Assembly: GCF_000213175.1 (NCBI RefSeq)
Contig: NW_009799103.1
Coordinates: 275,295-339,294, forward strand
Direction: 5' to 3'
DNA from: Neurospora tetrasperma FGSC 2508
Lineage: Eukaryota > Ascomycota > Sordariomycetes > Sordariales > Sordariaceae
Length of the DNA: 64,000 nucleotides
Made by a program: the position numbers and the translations under genes. The notes beneath the pieces are model-generated. The model saw nothing but the letters and a program-made list of their open reading frames with translations. It was not told the origin of the DNA and searched no databases. Positions 44,720 through 55,180 of this stretch are shown here, in pieces; position 1 is the stretch's first letter, and each line of letters opens with the position of its first letter.

Positions 44720-45834
44720 CTAGTTCCATTCATGCTCATAGATCTTTCTCCTTTCCACCCACAGGATAACCTTCTTCTTCCCTTCATGGTCCGGGTCATA
44801 TTTGATCAAAACTCGCCCGTTCGCTTTCTCATTCAGATCTTGATCCTCATTCTCCAAAGGATGATATATCACCTCCTGCCACCTCGCCTTGCCCACCTCC
44901 GTATACGGATTCAACAAGCTAACAATGGATCCCACCGTCCGCTTGATTCTGTCCCACCTCCGCTCATAATCCCCCATCTTGGTATCATCAGCCGGCGCAT
45001 CAGGCCTCACCAAGAAGGCTCTGATGTTATCGCCCTCCTCGTTCCCAATTTTGCGCGGGTCCAGCTTCTCCTGTGAGACGATGGTGCGACGACTGGCACC
45101 CTTCTGGAGCGGCGTGATCACGGTCCGCTCAAACACTTGATCGTCTGTTTCAGAGGGTCTAATGCGCCAGTCATCCGCCGTATCGAACGAGATGGTCTCC
45201 CAGTAATGCGTCGTGTAGACGCCGCGTTGGCTGATGATCACCATGGAGGTGCAGCCGCAGAGGTGGCTGGTGCCGACGCTGATGGCTTCCTTTCCGTCAA
45301 AAGGAGTGAACAGGGCCGTGTTGACGTCGGTACCCGTGGGAACCTGCCAGACCATTTGAGTGGCTTGAGCTATTTCGTTGACCATGAATTCATCTTCATT
45401 GCCGGGGGTCGGTTCGGTAATTATGCGCGCTTCTAGCAGGGAAGCATTGTTGTTATGAGATGCTTGAGCTTGAGTGTAATAGGAGTTTCGGGCGGAAATG
45501 GAGTTCGCAGTGGTGAACACCACAGGGGGTCTGCAAGCGCCGCAAGCTTTGTGGCCTTGGCTTGAGTTCCGGCATCCATCTCGCTTCTTCACGGGATGGT
45601 GTGGATGAATGGTGAACTTGGGAGACCGTCTGGATGGCAAGTGTGTCTGAACGCCGGCATGGTTCGCTGTGACTCAGTTAATACAATCTCTAGGTAATGA
45701 TTTAGGCCCTTGTAATGGTCATCGATTCGGAAGTTCGACCTACCTGATAAAGACAGAAGCGCACTAAGGCCGATGAGAACCACGAGAAGCGCAAAGCTGG
45801 CCCGCGCCGTAAGAGGGACCAAGGATGGCTTCAT
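44720..45834 (-). CDS. Signal-anchored protein of unknown function (GCT...VY..HYWE family)
   Basis: Exons 45834-45744 and 45666-44720 encode 345 residues; the intron (45667-45743) is GTAGGT...GTCACAG, phase 1. One N-terminal hydrophobic segment (ASFALLVVLIGLSALLSLS, about 12-30) acts as signal peptide or type II anchor. A short Cys cluster follows (DGC, KACGAC), then a globular part with FMVNEIAQATQMVWQV, SHLCGCTSMVIISQRGVY and THYWETISFD, then a basic C-terminal part ending in IKYDPDHEGKKKVILWVERR. The GCT...VY..H(Y/F)WE pattern is one I have seen in secreted fungal proteins of unknown function; no enzyme class is assigned. First gene of the unusual 44.7-56.2 kb block. Confidence 0.85.
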
Positions 45835-45990
45835 ATCGTGGGCTGACGGTAGGGAAAGTAAGGTGAATAGAATGGATAAGAAGGGTGGTTGATATGGAAG
45901 GAAATTGTTCGAGGTTGAGATGCGTTAACAGTGATGAGAGTGAAGGTTGAGGCCTATTTGGAAAGAAGAACAGGAGAACGGCTGGGTCTT

Positions 45991-46000
45991 TTATATATAA
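45991..46000 (-). promoter_or_regulatory. TATA box (TTATATATAA)
   Basis: About 157 bp upstream of the ATG at 45834, on the correct side for that minus-strand gene. Confidence 0.65.
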
Positions 46001-46061
46001 TATTCGAGAAACATGGGAATCAAAAGTCTGAAGCTAGAGGTATCCTTTGGGTTCCTAAAAC

Positions 46062-46915
46062 TTACTCCTCTGGAGTGACCTTTGTCTTTTCCTTCAGAAA
46101 GTCGTAAATTTTAAAGTAATGTTCGAGCTTCTGGCCCCGTTCCTTAGCCAACTCTGCCGCTGTACGGCCTTGGAACACTACATTGGGGTCAGCTCCCAGC
46201 TCAATAAGCGCTTCGACCACGTCACCTCTGTTGTGCCATACGGCGCAGTGCAGCGGCGTTCCTTTCCGTTTGGGATCGATATGGTTGATGTTGGCCCCGG
46301 CTCGCACCAGCAGTTCGACCCTTTCTCGGCGATCTGACAACCTAGTTCTGGATCCGACGGCATAATGAAGGATGTTGGGCTCTAACGCTGCGCCGTGCTC
46401 CAGAAGGAGACGCATGGCACCGTAACCCTTCTCTGTGACCGCAGCTGAGATGAGGGGTGAGGGGGCCCGATCATGAGAAACGTTGGGGTCTGCACCATGG
46501 GCGAGGAGCCAGCGCGTAAGGTTCTCATTGCCAACGGACATTCTGGTCCCAAAGATGAGTTAGCATCCTTGATGTAGAGGGTTCATGTATGTAACGATGC
46601 TGAAAAGTTGAGATGATCCTACCGAAGTGCTGTACCATCTTCAAATTCGGTCGTGTTGATGTCAAAGCCGTACTTGACAAAAAGTTCGAACATGGTCGAA
46701 TAGCCGCGGCTGGCGCTTCCCACAAAGCTTGACCTGTCAACATTTGCGCCTTTGGAAAGCAAGATGTCGGCCACAGCAGGGTGACTACCCCATGCAGCCT
46801 TGGACAGGCCTTTCTGCAGTTGGTCGTCCGATACGACTTCGTTTTCGAGGATTTTGGTAACCGCTTCGACGTTGCCGGTTTCGCAAGCGGTGATGAAGTC
46901 GCTTTCCGCAGCCAT
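46062..46915 (-). CDS. Ankyrin-repeat protein (copy 1)
   Basis: Exons 46915-46623 and 46542-46062 encode 257 residues; the intron (46543-46622) is GTAGGA...GACCAG, phase 2 after ALR. Ankyrin repeats cover most of the protein: DFITACETGNVEAVTKILEN, HPAVADILLSKGANVD, LTRWLLAHGADPNVS, AMRLLLEHGAALEPN, RVELLVRAGANINHID, GTPLHCAVWHNRGDVVEALI and ELGADPNVV. The C-terminus is short and charged. A cytosolic protein-protein interaction scaffold is expected. The gene is paralogous to 50748-52056: same opening (CxTGNxExVTxIL), same FExFxxxGxDxNTTEFExGTALR block and the same intron position and phase. Divergent from the 47933 gene. Confidence 0.93.
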
Positions 46916-47932
46916 GATCAAAGTGTTGGTGAGGCGCAAGTATGCTCAATGTCGAGTTAGAGAAGGGAGAAAAGTTAATGGTCAGGTAAAGGTTGTGGTG
47001 TGAAAAGAGGCCCCCAGCTACGGACACGCACTCAGTGAAGTCAATTTCCTACAGTCGGGTTGTTGTGGTGGGAATGAATGCTACCTCGAGTTGGCGGGGT
47101 GTTGAGTTGAAGAACCAACAGCCGAACGGTGAGGAGACTGAGAGTAGAAGTAAGTTTCGTCTCTTTACCTTATCCTTCCTTGTTCCTCACGAATGGACCT
47201 GCATACTGCTGTTGCTGTGCCTTTAACTTGTGGCTTGTGGGGGCCGCGGACACCAAACAAGAGCCAAGGGCCGGGCCGACGGCTCCTGCTAGATTCGGCA
47301 ACCATCATGAGTCAATGTGACCTAAACCAACATCCACCTGCATTCGATCCTTCCGTGTAACTTTTCGGGGGCGGTGACATCGAGATCCACAGCAATCCTC
47401 AGGTTTTAAGCCCCTCAACTTGTGTTCCATGCAATGCCGTTGGATTCCAATCCGCGACTGTCACGACTCCATTCAGAAGAAGAGAAATGCCAAGGCACGA
47501 GCGGTATGTAGGTCTTCTTGCATCTGATCCCATCGAGACCTTTTAGCGAAGATCAGCCACGCTGACATTCCCAAAGGAAACAACAACATCCACACACACA
47601 CACTGTACCAGGCGCCAACTGTTCAACATGACACTTCGCCTGACATCTCATGATGATGTAGGCGTGTCGTCGGCAAGGTGTGAAGGGGCATGCCACCAAT
47701 GCCACCCAGCTCAGCTTCATCTCAGCTTCATTGAGCTTGTGAGAAGCACAGTGAGGAGAGACATCATCAAGTATGTCATCAGACGACAGTCTGAACATAT
47801 ATAAGATGGCTGTGTCCATCTTCAATCAAGTCTGAAAGCAGCTCAAACAGCCAAACCACACCATCTTCACACTCAACTTTCAGCTGAACACATTGTTCCA
47901 TTGTCTCGTCCACCCCAGTTCCCGGCCTCAAT
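46916..47932. promoter_or_regulatory. Divergent promoter region with TATA box at 47798-47805 (+)
   Basis: 1 kb between ankyrin copy 1 (-) and the large membrane protein (+). TATATAAG at 47798-47805 lies 128 bp upstream of the plus-strand ATG. No other gene seen. Confidence 0.6.
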
Positions 47933-50289
47933 ATGCGGTGGCTTGCTAGAGACGCCTTCGAGCGTGGGTTGGGCCTTCTTTCCCTTTTGACACTGGCAAC
48001 AGCAAACCAAGTGCTCGACCTTGGAGCTCTTGACCAGTACACACCCCTTGTAAGCCACCAGACCCGGATCCTCCGAGTCCTCTTTTCACACAGACATTCG
48101 GAACTACCACTGACACTCATCACACAGTGGAACCCTCCCTCAACCCTGCCCTCAAACACAGTCTGGCTTTCCGCCAAGGATAATGACCATGAACGTGGAT
48201 TTCTGGTTGCCGTCTCCCCAGATGTCAAGAAAAAGATCAACGACGCTCTGAAGGACTGTCCAACTGTCGACAACCTTTGCTTCCAATATGTACGGGGAAT
48301 CCTCCGCGAGGCCGACTTGGAAGTCGACAGCAGCGTCAGTCGCCGAGACTTCTCACGCATCGTTTCGCGCTTTGTCTTACTTCTTGGTGGCTTGTTCGTA
48401 GGAATTGCTTCCGTTTTCATCGCCCAAGAAAGGTTAAGTCAGCAGCACGAAGTCCCCTTATCCCAGTTTCTTCCTGCCGCCCAAGCTACTCAGGTTACCG
48501 CCATCACTAATGGTGTGCCACTGACCGTATCTGCGGCTGGAACCGCTGTGGTGACGGTGACCATGGCTCCAGATCCGACTACAGTTACCGGGTATGTTGG
48601 CCTCGTACTCAACTACCTTCATAGTCTCCCACATGCTAACTCCATCCTTCAGGCTTGTCACCCCCAGCGCCACCGCCGTTACAGGCAATGAGAAAGACGC
48701 GGTTGCTGGAGACACGGTCATCACCCTAGACGCATCCCTGGCTAGCCGCCTGTCCGAGATCATGCGCCGAACAACAGACTGCAAAGAAGGCAGCGACTTT
48801 GACGCAGAGCAGGGATCAAAGCGAGACACCAAATATGGCGCCGTAGTGTGTGGTGTTCGGGGAGCCGTCGAGATGGCCACTCCCGGTGGACCTCTGCACG
48901 ATCTGACTCTCATCCGAGTCGCCACCCCCGACCTCCTCTCTAAACTGCGAGCCCCTCTGACCGCTGCCGCCCAGCGTGCAATTGACATTGCAAAGGACTA
49001 TGCCCCGTTACTGGAGATGCCACCGGGAGTCTTCGACGACATCATTGTCCTCGTCTTTGCCTTGGGCGTCCACAATATCATCGATAACGTTCCCCTGAGC
49101 GGAAGGAACATTATTCCCAAGGACATCCTAGATAATACCAAGCAGATCCCTACTACAACAGCCACATCGTGCACCGGCACCGCAACGGCTTGTCAAGCAA
49201 CCTGCACCGAAGTTGGTGCCCAGTTCTTTGCTTGCAAAACCAGTTGTGGAAGCTGCGCCACTCAAACGACCTCGATTCAGACCGTCACCACCATTGCCTG
49301 GCCAGGACCCGCAGGAGGAGGACCTGTGGTCCCAACCGCCACCGCCCATCCCGAATGCCAGATGGACCAGCCAGGCATCCTGCCCTGGAACATCTTCGAC
49401 GGCTCCGAGTACAATGTCGTCAGCCACTTCTGTTCCGAAGTCGACCGCCAGCCTGCCTCTTCCCGCTCTTGGATTGTCGATGCAAAGGGAAACAAGATCC
49501 CCGTGCTGAAACAAGTCAAGCCCTCCTACTCCATCTCCAACAAACGATCACCACCCACAACCCCAGACACTTACAAAGACTACCGCGTCTCCCTGCAATG
49601 GCGACCTTCCCGTTCCTCCGCACAGTCCGACTGTCCCATGAGCTGCACTGAAGCCTACCGCGCCATCGCCGACTCTACCTGCGGTCATACAGGCGGCGAA
49701 CAAAACGTAATGGCCCTCTCCGGTTCTCTGGACGTTACCTGTGGCACTTACTCGTACCACATTATCCCTCCTGGTTCTTCTTCCGACAGCGGCGGTACGC
49801 CCCTGGCCCTCCAGGAGCAGCAATGCTACCTCGAGTCACAGTGGCCGAAGCACTTTGACGTGCACGAGGGGTCAGTCAAGCAGGCTGCCAAGGTGGCGTG
49901 CGGAAGCGAATTAAAGTTGCCGGAGAAGATGAGCAAGGATAGTAAAGCGTGGGAGGATGTGCACATGTGGGGACGGACGGGGATGAAGTTGAAGATGCGC
50001 GTCGAGTGGAAGGATGGGTGTGTGTTGGCGGGTGGTGTGGCAGAGCAGGAGCCGAGGAGGCCGTTGGGCGCGGGGGGTGTGGACGGGAAGGATGGGTGTT
50101 ATGAGTTACTTTACAACGATTGGAAGAATTGTAAGTCTTCTCTTTTCCAGCCACTCCATTTGGTGGTTGAGGTCCAGCGCCCTTCATGAGCAAGTCGTTT
50201 GCTGACGTTTGATCGATATAGGCAACAACGGGGGTGTGGGTGGCTACCGACAAGCTGGCTGCTTGGTGTATTCCTTTTCACCAAAATGA
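47933..50289 (+). CDS. Large membrane-anchored protein with Cys-rich region and NNGGVGG C-terminus
   Basis: Exons 47933-48591, 48653-50130 and 50222-50289 encode 734 residues; introns are 61 nt (GTATGT...CTTCAG) and 91 nt (GTAAGT...GATATAG). Layout: short hydrophobic N-terminus (LGLLSLLTLATAN, about 13-25); about 120 residues of soluble sequence; a TM segment (RFVLLLGGLFVGIASVFIAQ, about 146-165); a Ser/Thr/Val-rich stretch; a domain with GAVVCGVRGAVEMATPGGP and FDDIIVLVFALGVHNIID; a Cys-rich linker (CTGTATACQATCTE, CKTSCGSC); and a Cys-containing C-terminal domain ending YNDWKNCNNGGVGGYRQAGC then LVYSF. That ending, which needs the last splice, is what I recall from the C-termini of fungal killer-toxin-like/chitinase-associated secreted proteins. 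No catalytic chitinase motif is present. Probably a cell-surface protein; function unknown. Confidence 0.88.
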
Positions 50290-50747
50290 TGAGTGCTAGG
50301 AGCTCGGGACGTTTGTGGTTGACACCAGGAAAGAGACCGGACCTCAAACTCTGTTCTTCTGGTTTCACCGACGACGGTCGTAAGATGGTTGGAAGTCACG
50401 GGGAACCATGACGGCCCTTGGCGTTGGTGATTTTGGCCCCCACAAAGCACGAGAACGACTGGACGGCACGCAGGTCGATCCGTAAAACAGAACATATCTA
50501 CACAGTGTCCCTGTATGTTAAGTGGTTCATGAAGATCTTCCCGTATTTGTTCATTCCCCGCTCACCTGCCCTTCATCTCCAACATCGCAACGAGCTGAGA
50601 GGTCTCAAGCTTATGCCCGTTCGGTGTCACTCATATCTGGGCTTCGATCACTTGTGCGGTATAACATCACCAAACAATCTCTAGAGCACTTCCCACAATC
50701 ACGTCCTCCATCCTCCACTGTTCAACACCATTATTTCAACCGCAATT
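50290..50747. other. Short intergenic region
   Basis: 458 bp between two co-directional genes; holds the promoter of ankyrin copy 2. No TATA box or gene seen. Confidence 0.6.
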
Positions 50748-52056
50748 ATGACCATCACCGCGCACTTGTACCATCCCGACTTTCTCCCCGCCTGCCGAAC
50801 CGGCAATCTCGAAACCGTCACCAGGATCCTCAATCACGAGACTCCACAAGTATCAACAGCCCAGCTACAAGACGGTCTCACAGAAGCTGTGCAGGGAGAG
50901 CATCTCGCCGTAGCAGACCTCTTGCTCTCTGGGGGAGCCAGGGTCAATCGGAGGACTTTTCAAGGAGCTATCATCCGCGGCGACCCAGCTACATTCGAAG
51001 TTTTTATCAACAATGGGTGGGATGTTAATACGACCGAGTTTGAGGAGGGGACGGCGCTTAGGTATGTGTTTACTTTCCTTGCCTTTGCCCATTGTAACTC
51101 AACCTCCTGTCCCATCGTCATATACCACATTGTCTCTCGTTTCCAGGTACCTACCTACCTACGTACCTACTTACCCTATCACTTTCACTCAAAGAAAAAA
51201 TAAGAAGAGGCTAACAATTCACGGAACACTCCCCACACCAACCAGAATGTCCATCAAGAATCCACCTCTCATGAACCTCCTTCTCACCCACGGCGACGCA
51301 GACCCCAACCTCCTCTCCATCCCCATGAGAGGCCGAACTCGCCGCGCTCCCTCGGCACTCACCACCGCCATCGTCGCCGAAGGCCAAGCAGGCGCCGACG
51401 CCATTCGCACCCTTTTGGCTCACGGCGCGGACCTAGAGCCCAACATGCTCCATAGCGCCATCGAGGCTAGTTGCAGGTGGAGGAATGTTCCTAACAAAGA
51501 CCAGGCCTGCGCGGAGCGGGTTCGATTGCTCATTGATGCAGCTGCTGCACAAAAAATAAAAGGGGGAGACAAGGAAAAGAAGAAGGGGGGCGTTCAGTGG
51601 TACTTGAATTATCTTGACCCTAAGAAAAAAGGCACGCCGCTGCATTGTGCGATTTGGTGGCGGAGGTTGGAGACGGTGCAGGTGTTGGTTGAGGCAGGGG
51701 CGGATGTGGTGGGGTCGGCGTTGTATAGAGGCATGACGGTGATACAGGCGGCGAGGAGGAGGGTGGAGATGATGGAGGGTCAAGGTCATGAGGAGGCCAA
51801 GAGGATCTGGGAGTGGTTGACGGGGAGGAGGTGGGAGGATTGCGATGGTAGGGAGGAGGAGGAGGAGGAGATCGAGGATGTACCGGAGGATGTCGGGGAG
51901 GGGAAGAGTACGCTGATGGTGGAGGAGGACGGGGTGGAAGTGGCTGAGAATTGTGCATGTGGTGAAAATACCTCTACGGGGATGGGGAGAGATAGACCGT
52001 ACCTAGGGTTTGGAGCGTTGGATATCAAGCTGACATTGTCCGGTTATGATACCTAG
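50748..52056 (+). CDS. Ankyrin-repeat protein (copy 2)
   Basis: Exons 50748-51061 and 51246-52056 encode 374 residues; the intron (51062-51245, GTATGT...ACCAG) is 184 nt and phase 2, at the same place as in copy 1 (ALR|M-S). Ankyrin units: DFLPACRTGNLETVTRILNH, HLAVADLLLSGGARVN, LMNLLLTHGDADPNLL, AIRTLLAHGADLEPN, RVRLLIDAAAA, GTPLHCAIWWRRLETVQVLV and EAGADVVGS. Relative to copy 1 it has a Lys-rich insert (KIKGGDKEKKKGG) and an acidic C-terminal extension of about 100 residues (EEEEEIEDVPEDVGEGKS). Its longer intron contains TACCTACCTACC repeats. Same strand as, and 458 bp from, the membrane protein gene. Confidence 0.93.
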
Positions 52057-52523
52057 AATAAGGTAGTCTAGAAGCCCGCGCGGGTTTTTTTTTCGCAACG
52101 GGCGCGGGAAGGTTGTACTTGACGTGGTGGGTGACATAGAGCGAATTGATAGCATGGGTTGGGGATATTAAGAGGAGGAGTGATGTCGCTGAAGTAAGAC
52201 GGTGGCGCGGTTGAGTTTGATCAAGTGGAAAGACAATGTGGAAGAAAAGAAAAGGGAAGAACAAAGGGCAAGAGAGAAAAGGAAGGGGAAGAAAGAAAAA
52301 AAAAAAAAAGATCACCAAAACCGCTGCCAGTGTACAGAGCTGGGTGATAGGGATGGGGTAGGTCACAGCACACTGATCTGGGACTTGGTCACTTCCATGA
52401 TCTGAGATATGCACTGTAGATTCTACTGCAATGCGAACTGGATGAAAACCTGTGGGAAATCGATTCTTCACAAGTTGCGACGATATTGTCTATTCACGCA
52501 AATCATAGACCTCACAACCTCCT
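52057..52523. other. Convergent intergenic region
   Basis: 467 bp between ankyrin copy 2 (+) and the Clr5 gene (-); holds an A-rich purine tract (52226-52312) and nothing else recognised. Confidence 0.6.
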
Positions 52524-53919
52524 TCATCTCGCAGAAAGACACTCAAACAAACTCGGCAACACGCCGCTCATCAACCACCCGATATCCATCCTTGCCCTTC
52601 TCAAATCTTCTGCCTCTTCCGGTGACCCATGATCGCGCATCATCTCCTCCAGACGCATCGAGCAGGCCACATACTGCTGGTTCGAAGTCATGGACAATCC
52701 CTTCTTCTTCCACTCGAACACTTCCGACCACTGTTGTGTAGACTCGTAGTAGTCGCTCATCCATCCACAGTAGACACGTTGGATTGCTTTCGAAACCTTT
52801 TCCGAGGATTGACTCGAGTCTGACATGGCTGTGACCTTGTTGTATAGGCTATGTAAGCGCTGAGCAAAGTCAGGACCAAAGTCACCCCTGTTCCATCTCG
52901 TTGCCAAGTCTTTGCTATCAGGGTCGTTCATGATGATGTGTTGGGCGAACGAGGAGATCTGTGAATCAAGACAGAACGGGACCAGCTCCTCCTGTGAAGA
53001 CGGAAAGCAATAAGGTGGCTCAGAGGGACTATCATCAAGGTAGTGAGACGGGTATGCGTCAAGGGGACCATCACAATCGTTGCGAAAGATAGGAGTGTCG
53101 GCTTGCATGTCTTCAGGCTTGTGGTTTTGATCGATCATCCAAGGTTGCTCTGTGCTTTCAGAAGCATCCGAGCCAGAGCACGTGTCCGTTCCCGAGCGTG
53201 ATCTTCGCTTGATGGCATACTTGAAGAAGTTCCATCTGGCAAACTGGTTTTTGTACATCTTTGGTCTATGTAGCGCGTCGTTGTCAGTCTTGCTTCCTTG
53301 AACAGTCAATCCCAGGAACAAGGACCACTTACGTTGCTTTGAAATGGTAGGTATTTTCCATGATGACAATGATGTCCTTGAGGATGTGGTTTTGCACAAT
53401 GTACAATTGGTGGATGACGTTTTTCCAAGGCTCCCAATCCTCCGCTTTGCGTGGGACCATGGGAATATGCGCCATGTGCCCCTTTGAACTCGTACTCAAT
53501 GTGGTATGCCTCCTCACATGAGCCCCACCGTTTCTACCTGTCTTTCTTGGGTAGGAGGATGTGCGACGATGACGAGGCGCAGTCTCATCACTCCCTGATG
53601 GACTCGCGGAACGGGATTGCGGAGGAGATGGGAGCTGGAAGTCTCGTTGGAAACCTACTAAAGACATCGAAGGCGGGCTCAGTAGGGCATCGGTGAATGT
53701 GTTGCTGGGGGTGAAGAGGTGCTCCTGCTGGCCATGGGGACTTTTATCCATAGAGAGACTTGAGAAACTCTGCTCGGGCACGGAGTAGTCTTCCTGAGAC
53801 TGCCCGTACATGACTATGTCGTCTTGCCTTGCGAGAAATGCTGCAATGATGTCGTCTGGAGTTGGAGACACGGACATTGGTTCCGGGCCGGTACCCTCTT
53901 GAACAGCGTCTGTGGTCAT
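52524..53919 (-). CDS. Clr5-domain protein
   Basis: Exons 53919-53333 and 53265-52524 encode 442 residues; the intron (53266-53332) is GTAAGT...CATAG. The first 155 residues are acidic then Ser/Pro-rich and disordered, with basic patches (RHRRTSSYPRK). The Clr5 domain spans about 158-218: WEPWKNVIHQLYIVQNHILK, DIIVIMENTYHFKATPKMYK, QFARWNFFKYAIKRR, with the conserved Trp, the YxF-AT block and RW. The remainder is helical with Cys/Met-rich segments (QYVACSMRLEEMMRDHGSPE). Clr5 domains occur in Pezizomycotina, often fused to ankyrin or TPR repeats, and are presumed regulatory or nucleic-acid binding. Here it stands next to two ankyrin genes rather than fused to one. A TATA-like GATATAAG (minus strand, 54073-54080) lies about 155 bp upstream. 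Confidence 0.92.
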
Positions 53920-55180
53920 GTTGGTGGTTGTTGGAGAGCAAGACCTGTCAATATGGTTTGTGGTGTTGCGGCGAATGGACAGAAAAAGGCAGAGTCTTTG
54001 TGTTTATGTACGACGAGATAAAGTCTGGAGAGGGAAGGGAACACAGCATTGGTGGGGGGATGTTCATACACTCTTATATCGACCATGGCTCCGTGGAATC
54101 TCTAATCGCTGGTGGCAGGTTGAAGGCATCTTCTTCCAGTTGAGAATTGACAAATATCTAAATTGGGATAATGGGCCGTCAACATGGACAACAGCCAACA
54201 TGTGCCTCGTCCAAGGCAGATCGGATAAGGCAACGGTAGCTGTGAGGTCCAGTTAGTCTTCTGAAATGGTCGCGACCCGGGAGCCTGGCTGGGTGATGAG
54301 CATCCCTTGTTTGTTGATAACCTATCGGCTGTTGAGAGCGGGAAAGGAAGCGGAGGTACGTACCTTTGTCCCGTAAGCCATCTTGTGCAACCAGGCGTGC
54401 TGTGCCACCCGACGGCATCCACCGCAAAGCTGGAAACGGTCCCAGGGTCCGTCTAGGACGGCAGGACGGCTAGATTCTCGGGAAGTTTGCGCCGGTCAGA
54501 TAAGTATCTTTGCCAATCTTGTGCCGCTGTCGTCTTGCTTACTGTGGTTGGCGGTAGAGAAGTTCGGCAACCTATTCCATCAGTTTTGCTTCGCTGCCTG
54601 TTGCCGCCAAAGCCGCATCCAGGAAACCTTTCAGCCCATAAAGTATCCGGGATCTGCCCAAGGGAGTTGATTCGCAACATCAATGTCTGTTCATATCAGC
54701 TCCTGACGAGTATCGGGTTGGCGCCTAGGATTTCGTCGGTTCGCAAGTTCGGGACAGGGAGAAATGAGATGCTGTCATTCTGACCACGTCGCGATTTTTG
54801 CCGTGGACAATCCGGTGTTGATATGGCGGTGATTCATCCTTTCTTTCCTCTTTTTGCAGTGAAAGTTGTCTGGTGGAAACAAGAGGACGACGATGCGAGA
54901 GCTTCAGTGCTCTTCCCCGCCCAGACAGCTGGTGGGTCAAATGGTAGGGTGACCCAGTCCCCGTTCCGAGCGAGGTCCCTTCCCGCCTGGACCGCCCCAC
55001 TTATCAAGCAGCAAGCGAGAGCAGAGTGGAGACACTGTCTTCTACTTCTACCGACTTCAAGCACAACCGACCCACATCTTCCATTTCTGCTGCTGGTTTC
55101 CAACTTTCTCTTATCTTCTTATTTGACAGTTCCCTGACCATTACTCGGTCATCGTATCCAACCAGTTTCCAGCTTCGTTA
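53920..55180. other. Intergenic, no gene recognised
   Basis: 1.26 kb with the Clr5 promoter and the 3' region of the four-TM gene. Short frames only. Confidence 0.6.
54073..54080 (-). promoter_or_regulatory. TATA-like box (GATATAAG)
   Basis: Minus strand, 154 bp upstream of the Clr5 gene ATG. Confidence 0.5.

Noticed and set aside
48594-48652. Alternative start (ATG inside intron 1) for the NNGGVGG protein
   Set aside because: It would drop the TM anchor; the GTATGT...CTTCAG intron joins the two frames exactly.
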